A stretch of 64,000 nucleotides of DNA from contig NZ_JAAOXM010000007.1 of the NCBI RefSeq assembly GCF_011605345.1, forward strand, positions 1 through 64,000, given 5' to 3'. Within the stretch, counting starts at the first letter, position 1, and each line of letters begins with the position of its first letter. Positions 1 through 8,302 of the stretch are shown here, piece after piece. The stretch is from Burkholderia sp. D-99. Lineage in GTDB: Bacteria > Pseudomonadota > Gammaproteobacteria > Burkholderiales > Burkholderiaceae. A program made the translations under genes and the position numbers. The notes under the pieces were generated by a model. It was not told the origin of the DNA and made no database searches. It saw only the letters and a program-made list of their open reading frames with translations.

Positions 1-33
1 GTTCAATCTGAGCCAGGATCAAACTCTTCAGTT
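1..33 (-). rRNA. 16S rRNA, 5' end only
   Basis: Read on the minus strand these bases carry the universal 5' end of bacterial 16S rRNA, including the standard 27F primer site. The gene continues beyond the left edge, so only the first ~33 nt are present. The mature 5' end is placed by analogy with other 16S genes and could be off by a few bases. Confidence 0.95.
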
Positions 34-210
34 TAAACCTGTTACTGTTTTCGGTTCAGTTAAGAACCGGTCGCTCACTCAAAGCTGACAGGAATATGAA
101 TCACTTCATAAACCTGACTTACTTTAGCGTGAGACTCTTGATACTTTCGCTATCTGATCCAAGGATCAGCTCGCTGCCATCAAGCGCCCACACTTATCGG
201 CTGTTAATTT

Positions 211-220
211 TTAAAGAGCA
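211..220 (-). promoter_or_regulatory. rrn boxA antitermination site
   Basis: On the minus strand the leader reads TGCTCTTTAA, matching the boxA element of rRNA operons that recruits NusB/S10 antitermination factors. It lies ~180 nt upstream of the 16S 5' end and downstream of both rrn promoters, as expected. Confidence 0.8.
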
Positions 221-279
221 TTCTGCGAGGAACTTCGCGTTTCTCAGCAGCGCTGCGTTTTCAGCAGCAGAGAAGCGAG

Positions 280-308
280 ATTATGAACCGTGTTTCGCAG
301 ATCGTCAA
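280..308 (-). promoter_or_regulatory. rrn promoter P2 (proximal)
   Basis: Minus-strand -35 TTGACG (303-308) and -10 CATAAT (280-285) are separated by exactly 17 bp. An A-tract (GTAAAAAAGTTG, 309-320) abuts the -35 box and resembles a proximal UP element. Predicted transcription start is near 273, giving a ~240 nt leader to 16S. Confidence 0.7.
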
Positions 309-439
309 CAACTTTTTTACACCATCGTTGCGACTGCGGGGCTCAACTTCCAGGCCAGTTGCGCGCTCCAGACTGCAGCACACCGCCAACCCTGCTTCCC
401 TCTCCCGCACCGCGTTTCCGTTAGCGCGAAAGAGGCGTG

Positions 440-468
440 ATTGTAGGCACGCTCTTCGAACTGCGCAA
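440..468 (-). promoter_or_regulatory. rrn promoter P1 (distal)
   Basis: Minus-strand -35 TTGCGC (463-468) and -10 TACAAT (440-445) are spaced 17 bp apart. A second copy of the same A-tract motif, GTAAAAAAGTTG, lies just upstream (480-491) in UP-element position. Tandem promoters ahead of 16S are the usual arrangement in beta- and gamma-proteobacteria. Confidence 0.65.
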
Positions 469-600
469 GGGGTTTGAAGCAACTTTTTTACAAAAGCCGC
501 AATTCGGCCGGTCTGCCATGCCTCGGCACGAGACCGCTTATGGTGCAAAGAACGGACTAGAATGTGAGGTTCTTCGCCTCTTTCTATATACGTCTTTAAT

Positions 601-1818
601 ATGCGCCAGCGAATCGCCAAACGCCTCCCCCCCGATGCCGACAAACTTGTCGGTCTGTCGCTTGCGCTCTTCGCCTCGGGCAGCCGCATCGAGGATCGCT
701 TCTGGGAAGCGAAGCTCGACGCGCTGCTCGCCAAGATTGTCCGCAACGGCAACCAGACCACGCTCGACGCAGCGCTCGACCATCTTCAACAGAATCATCC
801 TGACGCCTATGGTGCGCTCGCCGACATGGCCGAGACGCACAGCGAGTCGATGGTGATCGAGCACGACGGGCAACCGTTCGACGCGCTGCTGGTCGCCATC
901 CCGGTTCTCGCATGGACGCGCTACATGATTCCGTCGGGCCCGCTCAAGGGTGACGTTGCCGACGCGCTGCGAACGCACCTGCAGGCTCACGTCCTTGCGA
1001 ACGGCACCCTCGTCGGGCTTGCCCCGTTCCTCTACAGCATCGACCAGTTGCCGCGACATCACGTCGAGACCTACCGGCTGGCCCAGCAACTCGCGCATGC
1101 AGCGATCACCCAGCACACACCCAAGCTCAGCTTCGGCGACCTGCCTGAAACCTCGCCGATCCTGGCCGACCCGCGCTTCCTGCTCGCCGTCGTCGCCGCG
1201 CCCGCCGGCGCAGCGCTGTTCCGCTGGCAGGAGGAAGAAAACGGCAGCCGGATCGAACGTGGCCAGTGCCTCGAGCAATGGACGGCCCAGGGCGGCCCGA
1301 ACCTGTCGATCGCCCTGCCCGGCTGCGAATTCGAATGCCTGCTTCCGGACGCGTACTATTCGGCCTGCCGGGATGCGGACGAACGCGTGCGTCCGCATAC
1401 GGTGAGAACCGCCATTCGTTATCTTTTCGACACACTTGGTGCGGCACCGCAAGAACTGCGCGCGGTGGTCGCCGGCTTCGGCGAACGCCGTATCGACGAG
1501 TATCGTGTCGGCTTCACGCGGCGTGCCAGCAACGACGTAATCTACGGCGTCGTATGGCCGCTCTACGGCCGTGAAAACGGCGACGTGTCGATCGACAGCG
1601 CGACGCTCGAAGGCGAAGCACCGATCGACGGGCCGCTCGAGGAAATCGTGAGCCTGCTGAAGGAATGCGGCGTAACCGACGTCCGGCGGCACGCGGGCCG
1701 CTTCGAACCTGAATACTGTGATGACTGCGGCGTGCCGCTTTACGCAGATCCGCTCGGCGAAATCGTCCACGCGGAAATGCCGGAAGACGCGTCACCCGCC
1801 CAGCCGCACTTCCACTGA
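601..1818 (+). CDS. DUF2863 family protein
   Basis: A 405-residue acidic, soluble protein that I recognise as the DUF2863 family of Burkholderiales; no biochemical function is known. It has no signal peptide or membrane segment. A short Cys pair near the C-terminus (YCDDCGVPLY) looks like half of a zinc ribbon. It is transcribed divergently from the rRNA operon and ends at a good intrinsic terminator. No Shine-Dalgarno sequence precedes the ATG; a TATATA box at 585-590 lies only ~10 bp upstream, so the mRNA may have a very short or absent 5' UTR. Confidence 0.85.
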   Translation: MRQRIAKRLPPDADKLVGLSLALFASGSRIEDRFWEAKLDALLAKIVRNGNQTTLDAALDHLQQNHPDAYGALADMAETHSESMVIEHDGQPFDALLVAIPVLAWTRYMIPSGPLKGDVADALRTHLQAHVLANGTLVGLAPFLYSIDQLPRHHVETYRLAQQLAHAAITQHTPKLSFGDLPETSPILADPRFLLAVVAAPAGAALFRWQEEENGSRIERGQCLEQWTAQGGPNLSIALPGCEFECLLPDAYYSACRDADERVRPHTVRTAIRYLFDTLGAAPQELRAVVAGFGERRIDEYRVGFTRRASNDVIYGVVWPLYGRENGDVSIDSATLEGEAPIDGPLEEIVSLLKECGVTDVRRHAGRFEPEYCDDCGVPLYADPLGEIVHAEMPEDASPAQPHFH

Positions 1819-1852
1819 CCCGCACAGCAGGCGTTGACGGCCTGCTCGTCCG

Positions 1853-1887
1853 AAGCCGCTCACGGTTCCCGCCGGAGCGGCTTTTTT
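1853..1887 (+). terminator. Intrinsic terminator after the DUF2863 gene
   Basis: Perfect 9-bp stem AAGCCGCTC / GAGCGGCTT (1853-1861 with 1875-1883) followed by a T run. It lies 35 bp after the stop codon. Confidence 0.85.
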
Positions 1888-2028
1888 CTTGTCCGCCATC
1901 CCGCCGTCCGAAATTTCATACTTTTCCTAAGCCTTTCAGCCAAGCAGACATCGTGTAAGGTCTTTGTCATCATCAGACCCAAGGCATGCCAGACGGCAGA
2001 TCAATGGCTCACATTACGGAGGTTGAAT

Positions 2029-2865
2029 ATGCGGTTCCTGATGCTTAATTCAGACGCCGAGCGGCGTGACGGACTGAAGGCCCTGTTGCGACAGATCGAC
2101 CGTCACGCCAGCATCAATGATGCGTCCGACAGTTTCCAGGCGCGCAGGCTGCTGCGCAACCAGCGTTTCGACCTCGTCGCGATCGACTGGCTCGACGTCG
2201 GCCGACTCAGCGAGCTTCAGGCGCTCTGCAGCGCGTGCTCGCCGACACCCGTCGCCGTCCTGGTCGACGAAACGTCGCCGGAGGCCATCCAGCGCTTCTT
2301 CAACTATGGTGTCGCCGGCGTGATCCCGCATTCCACGCGGCCGCACCTGATCGTGCGTGCGCTCGAGATCGTGCTGCTGGGCGGGCACTACATCCCGCCG
2401 ATCGCGCTCCGACTGCTGCCGTCCGCTGCTGCGGCGCGTTACGATGCCCATTTCCAGACACTCGCCGGGTCGCTTCCCCGCCGGCCGCCGAGCGGCCTCT
2501 TGTCGCCGCGACAAGCGCAGATCATGCGCTTCGTTCACATGGGCAGCACCAACAAGATGATCGCCCGTACGCTCGGCATCAGCGAAGGCACCGTCAAGAT
2601 CCACCTCGCCAGCATCTTCCAGCAGCTCGGTGCCGCCAACCGCGCCGCCGCGGTCGCGATCTACAACGGCTGGCTGTCGCCCCACCTCGAGGTGCTGCTG
2701 GCGAACCGCAACCGCACGCGCAAGCCGCCCATCGGCGAACACGGCCCGGTTCCGCTGCGTACGCAACGGAATGATCGCCCATACCCGTTGCCAGCCTCGA
2801 CCGACAGCGCGCAGGAGCTGCCGATCGCCGCCGAGCCACCCGCGCGGTTCCGGCGCGAACGCTAG
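2029..2865 (+). CDS. LuxR/NarL-type response regulator, atypical receiver
   Basis: A 278-residue transcription regulator. Residues 1-120 look like a CheY-type receiver and residues ~157-213 form a LuxR helix-turn-helix (SPRQAQIMRFV..GSTNKMIARTLGISEGTVKIHL). The phospho-acceptor Asp is present (D53 in VAIDW), but only one residue of the usual acidic pair remains near residue 9, and the conserved Lys before the last helix is His (H101 in VIPHS). Phosphorylation may therefore be weak or absent. The start is set by GGAGG seven bases upstream of the ATG; an upstream in-frame ATG at 1834 lacks support. No histidine kinase is adjacent. The C-terminal ~45 residues are low complexity. Confidence 0.85.
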   Translation: MRFLMLNSDAERRDGLKALLRQIDRHASINDASDSFQARRLLRNQRFDLVAIDWLDVGRLSELQALCSACSPTPVAVLVDETSPEAIQRFFNYGVAGVIPHSTRPHLIVRALEIVLLGGHYIPPIALRLLPSAAAARYDAHFQTLAGSLPRRPPSGLLSPRQAQIMRFVHMGSTNKMIARTLGISEGTVKIHLASIFQQLGAANRAAAVAIYNGWLSPHLEVLLANRNRTRKPPIGEHGPVPLRTQRNDRPYPLPASTDSAQELPIAAEPPARFRRER

Positions 2866-2940
2866 CCAAACAGTCTCGATATTGCGACGGTCGGCGTGTG
2901 CGAATTCCCACCTTTGATGCTCAACGAGTAATATGAACGC

Positions 2941-3615
2941 ATGGGTTTTCTTTTCACACCGCTTCCGCTCTGGGTTGGCATCGGTGGCTGGATCGCCGCC
3001 GTGGCCTTGCTCGCGCTCGCGATCTGGAATCGTCCCTTCGTTCGCCTGCAAGACGCCACGCTCCAGCACGTGTGGCTCGCGCTCGTCACCGCCATTGCGG
3101 TCCTCTGGGCCTCGAATGCGTGGCTCGAAGATGGCATCGTCATGCATCTGCTTGGCGCGACGCTGCTCGTCACCCTGTTCGACTGGACACTCGCACTGAT
3201 CGCGATGGGCGCCATCACGGCGGTTGCCGCGATCATCTTCGACGCGCCTTGGCAGGGCATTGGCCTGACCTATCTGATCTACGGCGCGCTGCCGGTCGCC
3301 GTGTCGGCATTGCTGCAGCGCGCCGCACTCGCATGGTTGCCGCACAATCTCGCGTCGTTCATCACCGGCCAGGGATTCCTGTCGCCGGCCGTCGCGATCA
3401 TCGCGGTCGCCACTGCCGCGGCCGGGGTCCAGCTCGCGCTCGCGGACGGCGTGCCAGTCGTGATTCCGGCCGGCTATCTACTGAACACTGCGCTGCTCGC
3501 ACTCGGCGAAGCGTGGTTCACCGGCATGGCGACGGCACTCATCGCCGTCTATCGCCCTGCCTGGGTCACGACCTTCGACGTCCGGCGCTATCGCCTCGGC
3601 GGCCCGCGCGCCTGA
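2941..3615 (+). CDS. CbiM-like integral membrane protein (energy-coupling factor transporter S component type)
   Basis: A 224-residue polytopic membrane protein with about six or seven hydrophobic helices. The overall pattern and the late motif PAGYLLNTALLALGEAWFTGMATAL resemble the CbiM family, the substrate-capture component of cobalt/nickel ECF transporters. The family's usual N-terminal His-containing metal motif is not obvious (the start is MGFLFTPLPLWVG). No cbiN, cbiQ or cbiO gene and no cobalamin riboswitch is next to it, so metal transport is an inference from family resemblance. It may equally be annotated only as a membrane protein. Confidence 0.6.
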   Translation: MGFLFTPLPLWVGIGGWIAAVALLALAIWNRPFVRLQDATLQHVWLALVTAIAVLWASNAWLEDGIVMHLLGATLLVTLFDWTLALIAMGAITAVAAIIFDAPWQGIGLTYLIYGALPVAVSALLQRAALAWLPHNLASFITGQGFLSPAVAIIAVATAAAGVQLALADGVPVVIPAGYLLNTALLALGEAWFTGMATALIAVYRPAWVTTFDVRRYRLGGPRA

Positions 3616-3784
3616 ATTGTCCTCTGGCGGCGGCGCCGTCATCCCGTTCCGGCAGCATCTCGCGCGGTGCGGCAGAATGCGACATCTACTGCCGCACAAC
3701 TTTTTTACGCTAAGATTGAACTCCGGTTCTTCATCGGGCATCTATACGTGCCCGATGTCTCATTCGCTCCTCACCAATAACCAG

Positions 3785-4408
3785 ATGGACAGCTCTCCTG
3801 CGTCGCTCCGGATTTTCCGGGCGCTCGGCAAGCTGGCAGCCTGTATTGCGGGCCTGTCGCTTGCGCTTCCGACACCGGCATTCGCCGATCTGCTCGACCA
3901 GCGCTCCGAACTGATCAACAAATTCGTCAACGAAATGCACGCCGACCCGCTCGCCGCCGATTGTGCGGCGCATGGCAGCTTCATCGCCAGCACGTCGTCG
4001 GCATTCGACCGCGTCGACTTCGCGCCGAACGCATTCGACAGCGGCAACGCGACAATCACGCCATGGAACGACTCGTTCGACCAGGGCAAGCAGCGCGTGA
4101 AGGTCGACAACATCGTCACTGTCGACGGACTCGGCATCCACAGCGACGGCAGCGACCCGACGCCGCTGAAATTCCGATGCGGCTATGTCGGTCAGCAAAT
4201 GCTCGCGTTCAGCTGGAACGATCCGGTTCCGCCGCTGAAGCCGCGCGTCGAGCGCTCCACGTCCTCGACGAAGAAATTCAAGGGCAAGTCGCACCGAGGC
4301 AAGGTGAAGGCAAAGGCATCGGGCCGCACCGGCAGCAAGAAAGCCGTCGCAACGAAAAAGTCGAGCGGCCAGAAGAAGGTCGTGAAGAAGACTGCGAAGA
4401 AGTCCTGA
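3785..4408 (+). CDS. Secreted hypothetical protein with histone H1-like lysine-rich tail
   Basis: A 207-residue protein from the ATG at 3785. An alternative ATG at 3755 would add ten residues. The N-terminus is a clear signal peptide: basic start, hydrophobic LAACIAGLSLALPTP, cleavage site AFA-D. The middle (~95 residues) is an unrecognised acidic-to-neutral domain with two Cys. The last ~50 residues are almost entirely Lys/Ser/Ala/Gly/Thr, like a histone H1 tail or a polycationic linker. The combination of export signal and polycationic tail suggests binding to an anionic envelope polymer or extracellular DNA, but this is inference. It is followed by a strong terminator. Confidence 0.75.
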   Translation: MDSSPASLRIFRALGKLAACIAGLSLALPTPAFADLLDQRSELINKFVNEMHADPLAADCAAHGSFIASTSSAFDRVDFAPNAFDSGNATITPWNDSFDQGKQRVKVDNIVTVDGLGIHSDGSDPTPLKFRCGYVGQQMLAFSWNDPVPPLKPRVERSTSSTKKFKGKSHRGKVKAKASGRTGSKKAVATKKSSGQKKVVKKTAKKS

Positions 4409-4433
4409 TACGACGAAGCGACTTCGACAGAAG

Positions 4434-4473
4434 CAAAAAAGCCGGGGCATCCTGAGATGCCCCGGCTTTTTTT
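4434..4473. terminator. Bidirectional intrinsic terminator
   Basis: Perfect 11-bp stem GCCGGGGCATC / GATGCCCCGGC (4441-4451 with 4456-4466), 4-nt loop, flanked by A6 on the left and T7 on the right. It serves both the lysine-rich-tail gene (plus) and the carboxypeptidase gene (minus). Confidence 0.95.
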
Positions 4474-4491
4474 CATACGGCGACGCTACGC

Positions 4492-5646
4492 TTACGCGAA
4501 CGTGTCGACGTGCACCAGGATCGCCGCCAGCATCGCCGCGCCAAGCGCCGCGCTTCTCTCACCGTTCCAGCCGACGCGTTCGTCGGGCAGGTTCGCGTTG
4601 TCCTTGAACGGCATCTCGAGCGTCAGCGACAGGCAGCCGAACTGGTGGCCGATGTACTTCGATGCGAGCTTGAGCGCGTCCTCCTTGTATTTGCTCGCCG
4701 CATAGCCGTGCTCGGTCTGGAAGTCGGGGCTCGCAACCTTGAAGGCCTCGATGAATGCGGTCTGCTCCTTGCCTTGCTGCTCGGTAAAGCTCGGCAGCAT
4801 CTCCGACCCGGCAACGAACACGTACGGCAGATCCTCGTCCCCGTGAATGTCGAAGAACATGTCGCAGCCGATCGCATGGATCGCATCGCGCACGGCCAGC
4901 ACCTCGGGGCTGCGCTCGGCATCGGGTGCCATCCACTCGCGGTTAAGGTTCGCGCCCGCCGCATTGGTGCGCAGGTTGCCATGCACGCTGCCGTCCGGGT
5001 TCATGTTCGGGACGATGTGGAACGTCACGCGATCGTAGAGCTTGCGCGCGACCGGATCACCGGCCCAGTCACCCCATCCGGCCAGCCGCTTGACGAGGCC
5101 TTCGATGAACCATTCGGCCATCGACTCGCCGGGATGCTGGCGCGCGATGATCCACACCTTCTTCTTCGGCGCGCCGTCGGCTTCCGGCGTACCGAGCGTC
5201 AGCAGCGACATCGGACGACCTTCGACCGTGCGACCGAGTTCGACAACGCTCGCCTGCGGCAACTGCTGGACCGCGCCGAGAAATGCCGCGTGACGCTCTT
5301 CCGAGTACGGTTCGAAATACGCGTAGTAGATGTTGTCGAATTCCGGCGTATGGTCGATGGTCATCGACTTGCCGTCGAACGTCGTCGGCACGCGGAACCA
5401 GTCGACCCGGTCATAGCTCGCCACCGCGCTGTAATTGCGCCAGCCCGACGGATACGCGCATTCGGCGGCATTCTCGAACGTCATCACGCAGCGCTCGCCG
5501 CGCGCGCCCGTCAAGCGGTAGTAGAACCATTGCGCGAATTCCGAGCGGTTGTCGCCGCGCACGCGCAGCCGAATCGCATCGGGACTGTCGCACGACACGA
5601 CGTCGATTGCGCCTGCGTCGAAATTGCTGGTGATCGAAACGGCCAT
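4492..5646 (-). CDS. M14 family metallocarboxypeptidase (cytosolic type)
   Basis: A 384-residue enzyme with an N-terminal beta-sandwich (~residues 1-125) typical of cytosolic carboxypeptidases, then an M14 zinc peptidase domain. The zinc-binding pair is visible in ARQHPGESMAEWFIEGL (HxxE). The Asn-Arg substrate-binding residues are in NLNREWM, and a later metal-ligand His is in DIHGDEDLPYVF. The family cleaves C-terminal residues, in bacteria often of unknown peptides. The ATG at 5646 is chosen because AAGGAG precedes it; the open frame extends upstream without a better start. It lies 88 bp downstream of yaaA. Confidence 0.85.
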   Translation of the reverse strand: MAVSITSNFDAGAIDVVSCDSPDAIRLRVRGDNRSEFAQWFYYRLTGARGERCVMTFENAAECAYPSGWRNYSAVASYDRVDWFRVPTTFDGKSMTIDHTPEFDNIYYAYFEPYSEERHAAFLGAVQQLPQASVVELGRTVEGRPMSLLTLGTPEADGAPKKKVWIIARQHPGESMAEWFIEGLVKRLAGWGDWAGDPVARKLYDRVTFHIVPNMNPDGSVHGNLRTNAAGANLNREWMAPDAERSPEVLAVRDAIHAIGCDMFFDIHGDEDLPYVFVAGSEMLPSFTEQQGKEQTAFIEAFKVASPDFQTEHGYAASKYKEDALKLASKYIGHQFGCLSLTLEMPFKDNANLPDERVGWNGERSAALGAAMLAAILVHVDTFA

Positions 5647-5734
5647 CTGTCTCTCCTTGGTCGACCGGAACAGGCGGTGTAGCGCTTGCCCGGCCTCATG
5701 CATGCGCCAGCCGTCTCGTGAACGGCCGGCTGGG

Positions 5735-6517
5735 TCACTCGCCGACTCGCCGGCGATATACGTAAGTCGAGTCGTTCGACGCAGCCGCATCGAACGCATA
5801 GCCTTCCGTCGCGAAATCCTTCAGCGCCTTCGGGTCGGTAATACGGTTCTCGACGATAAAACGCGCCATCAGGCCGCGCGCACGCTTCGCGTGGAAGCTG
5901 ATGATCTTGTAGCGGCCGCCCTTCCAGTCCTCGAACACCGGCGTGATGACGGGCGCGGCCAGCAGTTTCGGCTTGACCGACTTGAAGTATTCGGTCGACG
6001 CGCAGTTGACCAGCACGCGCGCCGAGCCGCTGCGGGTTTCGAGCTGTTCGTTCAGCGCACGCGTGATGCGATCGCCCCAGAACGCGTACAGATCCTTGCC
6101 GCGCGCGTTCGCGAAGCGCGTACCCATCTCGAGACGGTACGGCTGCAGCAGATCGAGCGGACGCAACAGCCCGTACAGCCCCGACAGCACGCGCACGTGC
6201 TGCTGCGCGTAGTCGAGATCGGCGGACGACAGCGATTTGGCGTCGAATCCTTCATATACGTCGCCGTTGAACGCGAGCACGGCCTGCTTCGCGTTGGCCG
6301 GCGTAAAGGTCGGCGACCAGTCCGCGTAGCGCTGGAAATTCAGGCGCGCGAGCGGATCGGAGATATCCATCAGCGTCGCGATGTCCTGCGGCGAAAGCTT
6401 GCGCAGGCCGTCGATCAGTTCGGACGCGTCGTCGACGAATGCAGGCTCCGTGTAAGACTGGACGTGCGCGGGCGTATCGTAGTCGAGGGATTTGGCTGGA
6501 GAGAGAACGATTATCAT
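5735..6517 (-). CDS. yaaA: Peroxide stress protein YaaA
   Basis: A 260-residue protein of the YaaA/DUF328 family. In E. coli YaaA binds DNA and limits intracellular iron during hydrogen peroxide stress, protecting against oxidative damage. The start MIIVLSPAKSLDYDTP and the block SGLYGLLRPLDLLQPYRLEMG are hallmark family sequences, and the length matches the usual ~255. It is divergent from a PIN-domain gene across 57 bp; a GGCACG-C-CGTGCC dyad (6529-6541) sits in that gap. No OxyR site was identified with confidence. Confidence 0.95.
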   Translation of the reverse strand: MIIVLSPAKSLDYDTPAHVQSYTEPAFVDDASELIDGLRKLSPQDIATLMDISDPLARLNFQRYADWSPTFTPANAKQAVLAFNGDVYEGFDAKSLSSADLDYAQQHVRVLSGLYGLLRPLDLLQPYRLEMGTRFANARGKDLYAFWGDRITRALNEQLETRSGSARVLVNCASTEYFKSVKPKLLAAPVITPVFEDWKGGRYKIISFHAKRARGLMARFIVENRITDPKALKDFATEGYAFDAAASNDSTYVYRRRVGE

Positions 6518-6574
6518 AGAGGCTCGCTGGCACGCCGTGCCTTGCGGTCAGACGAAAACCACCGATTGTAACGA

Positions 6575-7054
6575 ATGACCCGCTCTCTCGCCCCGCATGC
6601 CGCGCATCGCGTCGTGCTCGACTCGAACGTCTGGATCGACATCCTCGTATTCGACGACCCTGCTACGCGCCCGATCCGGGCCGCGCTCGAACGCGGCACG
6701 CTTGCCGCCGTGATCGACGGCCGCTGCCTGACCGAACTCGAGTATGTGCTCGATTATCCGCAGTTCCAGGCGCGCGCTGTCGACAAGGCGGCTGCGCTCG
6801 CGACCGTCGCCCGCCTGGCGAGCCTCGTCGAGCCGCCGGCCGTCGACGCCGACGCGCCGCCGCTGCCGAAGTGCAAGGACCGCGACGACCAGAAGTTTCT
6901 TGAACTCGCCCGCGCCGCCCAGGCCGAGTGGCTCGTGTCGAAAGACCGCGCGCTGCTGAAGCTTGCGAAGCGCACCGCACGCGACTTCGGCTTCCGGATC
7001 GCGCAACCTGCCCCCTTTGCCGAAGCCTGCGCGCTCGACGCCACGCCGGCTTGA
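6575..7054 (+). CDS. PIN-domain putative toxin (TIGR00305-type)
   Basis: A 159-residue PIN-fold protein, a family of Mg-dependent RNases. The first acidic residue is D16 in VVLDSNVWIDIL, further acidic residues are in LTELEYVLDYP, and the C-terminal acidic cluster is in KCKDRDDQKFLELA. The family is often called the toxin of a toxin-antitoxin pair. No small antitoxin gene lies immediately upstream, where yaaA is divergent, or downstream, where an aminotransferase starts after 33 bp. It may therefore be a housekeeping RNase or an orphan. Codon use is like its neighbours, so recent transfer is not suggested. Confidence 0.8.
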   Translation: MTRSLAPHAAHRVVLDSNVWIDILVFDDPATRPIRAALERGTLAAVIDGRCLTELEYVLDYPQFQARAVDKAAALATVARLASLVEPPAVDADAPPLPKCKDRDDQKFLELARAAQAEWLVSKDRALLKLAKRTARDFGFRIAQPAPFAEACALDATPA

Positions 7055-7087
7055 CGCACGCAACACCACCCGATTTCGACCGTATCG

Positions 7088-8260
7088 ATGAACGCTCCTT
7101 CAGACATGCCCACGACTCCCGTTTTCCCTTCGCGCCTGCCGAACGTCGGCACGACGATCTTCACGGTCATGAGCGCGCTTGCCGCAGAAAAAGGCGCCGT
7201 GAACCTCGGCCAGGGCTTTCCGGATTTCGACTGCGATCCGCGCATCGTCGATGCGGTTGCCGCCGCGATGCGCAACGGGCACAACCAGTATCCGCCGATG
7301 GCCGGTGTCGCGCCGCTGCGCGATGCGATCGCAGACAAGATCGCGCAGGTCTACGGCCGGCGTTACGATCCGGCGACCGAAATCACCGTAACGGCCGGCG
7401 CGACGCAGGCGCTGCTGACGGCGATCCTGTGCACGGTGCATCCGGGTGATGAAGTGATCGTCGTCGAACCGACCTACGACAGCTACCTGCCGTCGATCGA
7501 ACTCGCAGGCGGCAAGCCCGTGTTCGTCACGCTGGAAGCGCCCGACTACGCGATTCCGTTCGACCGCTTGGCGGCCGCAATCACGCCGAAAACGCGCATG
7601 ATCCTGATCAACACGCCGCACAACCCGACGGGTACGGTGTGGCGCGAGGCGGACATGCGCAAGCTCGAAGAAATCGTGCGTGGCACCAACGTGCTGATCC
7701 TGTCCGACGAGGTCTACGAGCACATGGTCTATGACGGTGCGCGCCACGAGAGCGTCGCGCGCTATCCGGAACTCGCCGCGCGCAGCTTCATCGTGTCGAG
7801 CTTCGGCAAGACCTATCACGTGACGGGCTGGAAGGTCGGCTATGTCGCAGCCCCTGCCGCGCTGACCGCGGAATTCCGCAAGGTCCACCAGTTCAACGTG
7901 TTCACGGTGAACACGCCGATGCAGATCGGGCTCGCCGACTACCTGCGCGACCCGGCGCCGTACCTGACGCTTGCCGACTTCTACCAGAAGAAGCGCGACT
8001 TCTTCCGGGCCGGCCTCGAGCACACACGCTTCAAGCTGCTGCCCTGCACGGGCACCTACTTCCAGTGCGTCGATTATTCGGCGATCAGCGACCTGCCTGA
8101 AGCGGAATTCTCGAAGTGGCTCACGTCGGAGATCGGCGTGGCCGCCATTCCGGTGTCGGCGTTCTATCACGAGCCGCACGAATCGGGCGTCGTCCGATTC
8201 TGCTTCGCCAAGCAGGAAAGCACGCTCGCGGCCGCGCTCGAACGGCTCGCACGCCTGTAA
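7088..8260 (+). CDS. PLP-dependent methionine aminotransferase (YbdL-like)
   Basis: A 390-residue fold-type I aminotransferase, class I/II. The PLP-binding lysine is K241 in SSFGKTYHVTGWKVGY; other signatures are NTPHNPTGTVW and the PLP-contacting SDEVYEHMVYDG. The closest characterised relative by recognisable blocks is E. coli YbdL, which prefers methionine and aromatic amino acids and may act in methionine salvage. Substrate preference cannot be proven from sequence. It is 33 bp downstream of the PIN gene and probably cotranscribed. It converges on a GST gene across a GGGCGGC-CGTAC-GCCGCCC hairpin (8270-8288) that has no T run. Confidence 0.85.
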   Translation: MNAPSDMPTTPVFPSRLPNVGTTIFTVMSALAAEKGAVNLGQGFPDFDCDPRIVDAVAAAMRNGHNQYPPMAGVAPLRDAIADKIAQVYGRRYDPATEITVTAGATQALLTAILCTVHPGDEVIVVEPTYDSYLPSIELAGGKPVFVTLEAPDYAIPFDRLAAAITPKTRMILINTPHNPTGTVWREADMRKLEEIVRGTNVLILSDEVYEHMVYDGARHESVARYPELAARSFIVSSFGKTYHVTGWKVGYVAAPAALTAEFRKVHQFNVFTVNTPMQIGLADYLRDPAPYLTLADFYQKKRDFFRAGLEHTRFKLLPCTGTYFQCVDYSAISDLPEAEFSKWLTSEIGVAAIPVSAFYHEPHESGVVRFCFAKQESTLAAALERLARL

Positions 8261-8302
8261 GTCCCGCACGGGCGGCCGTACGCCGCCCTGCAGGAACCGC
8301 GC

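Noticed and set aside
96..856. Several open frames in the rrn leader and promoter region
   Set aside because: They cross the boxA and promoter elements and have no ribosome binding sites or recognisable protein features.
2866..2940. Cobalamin riboswitch upstream of the CbiM-like gene
   Set aside because: The gap is only 75 bp and contains no B12-box or multi-stem structure.
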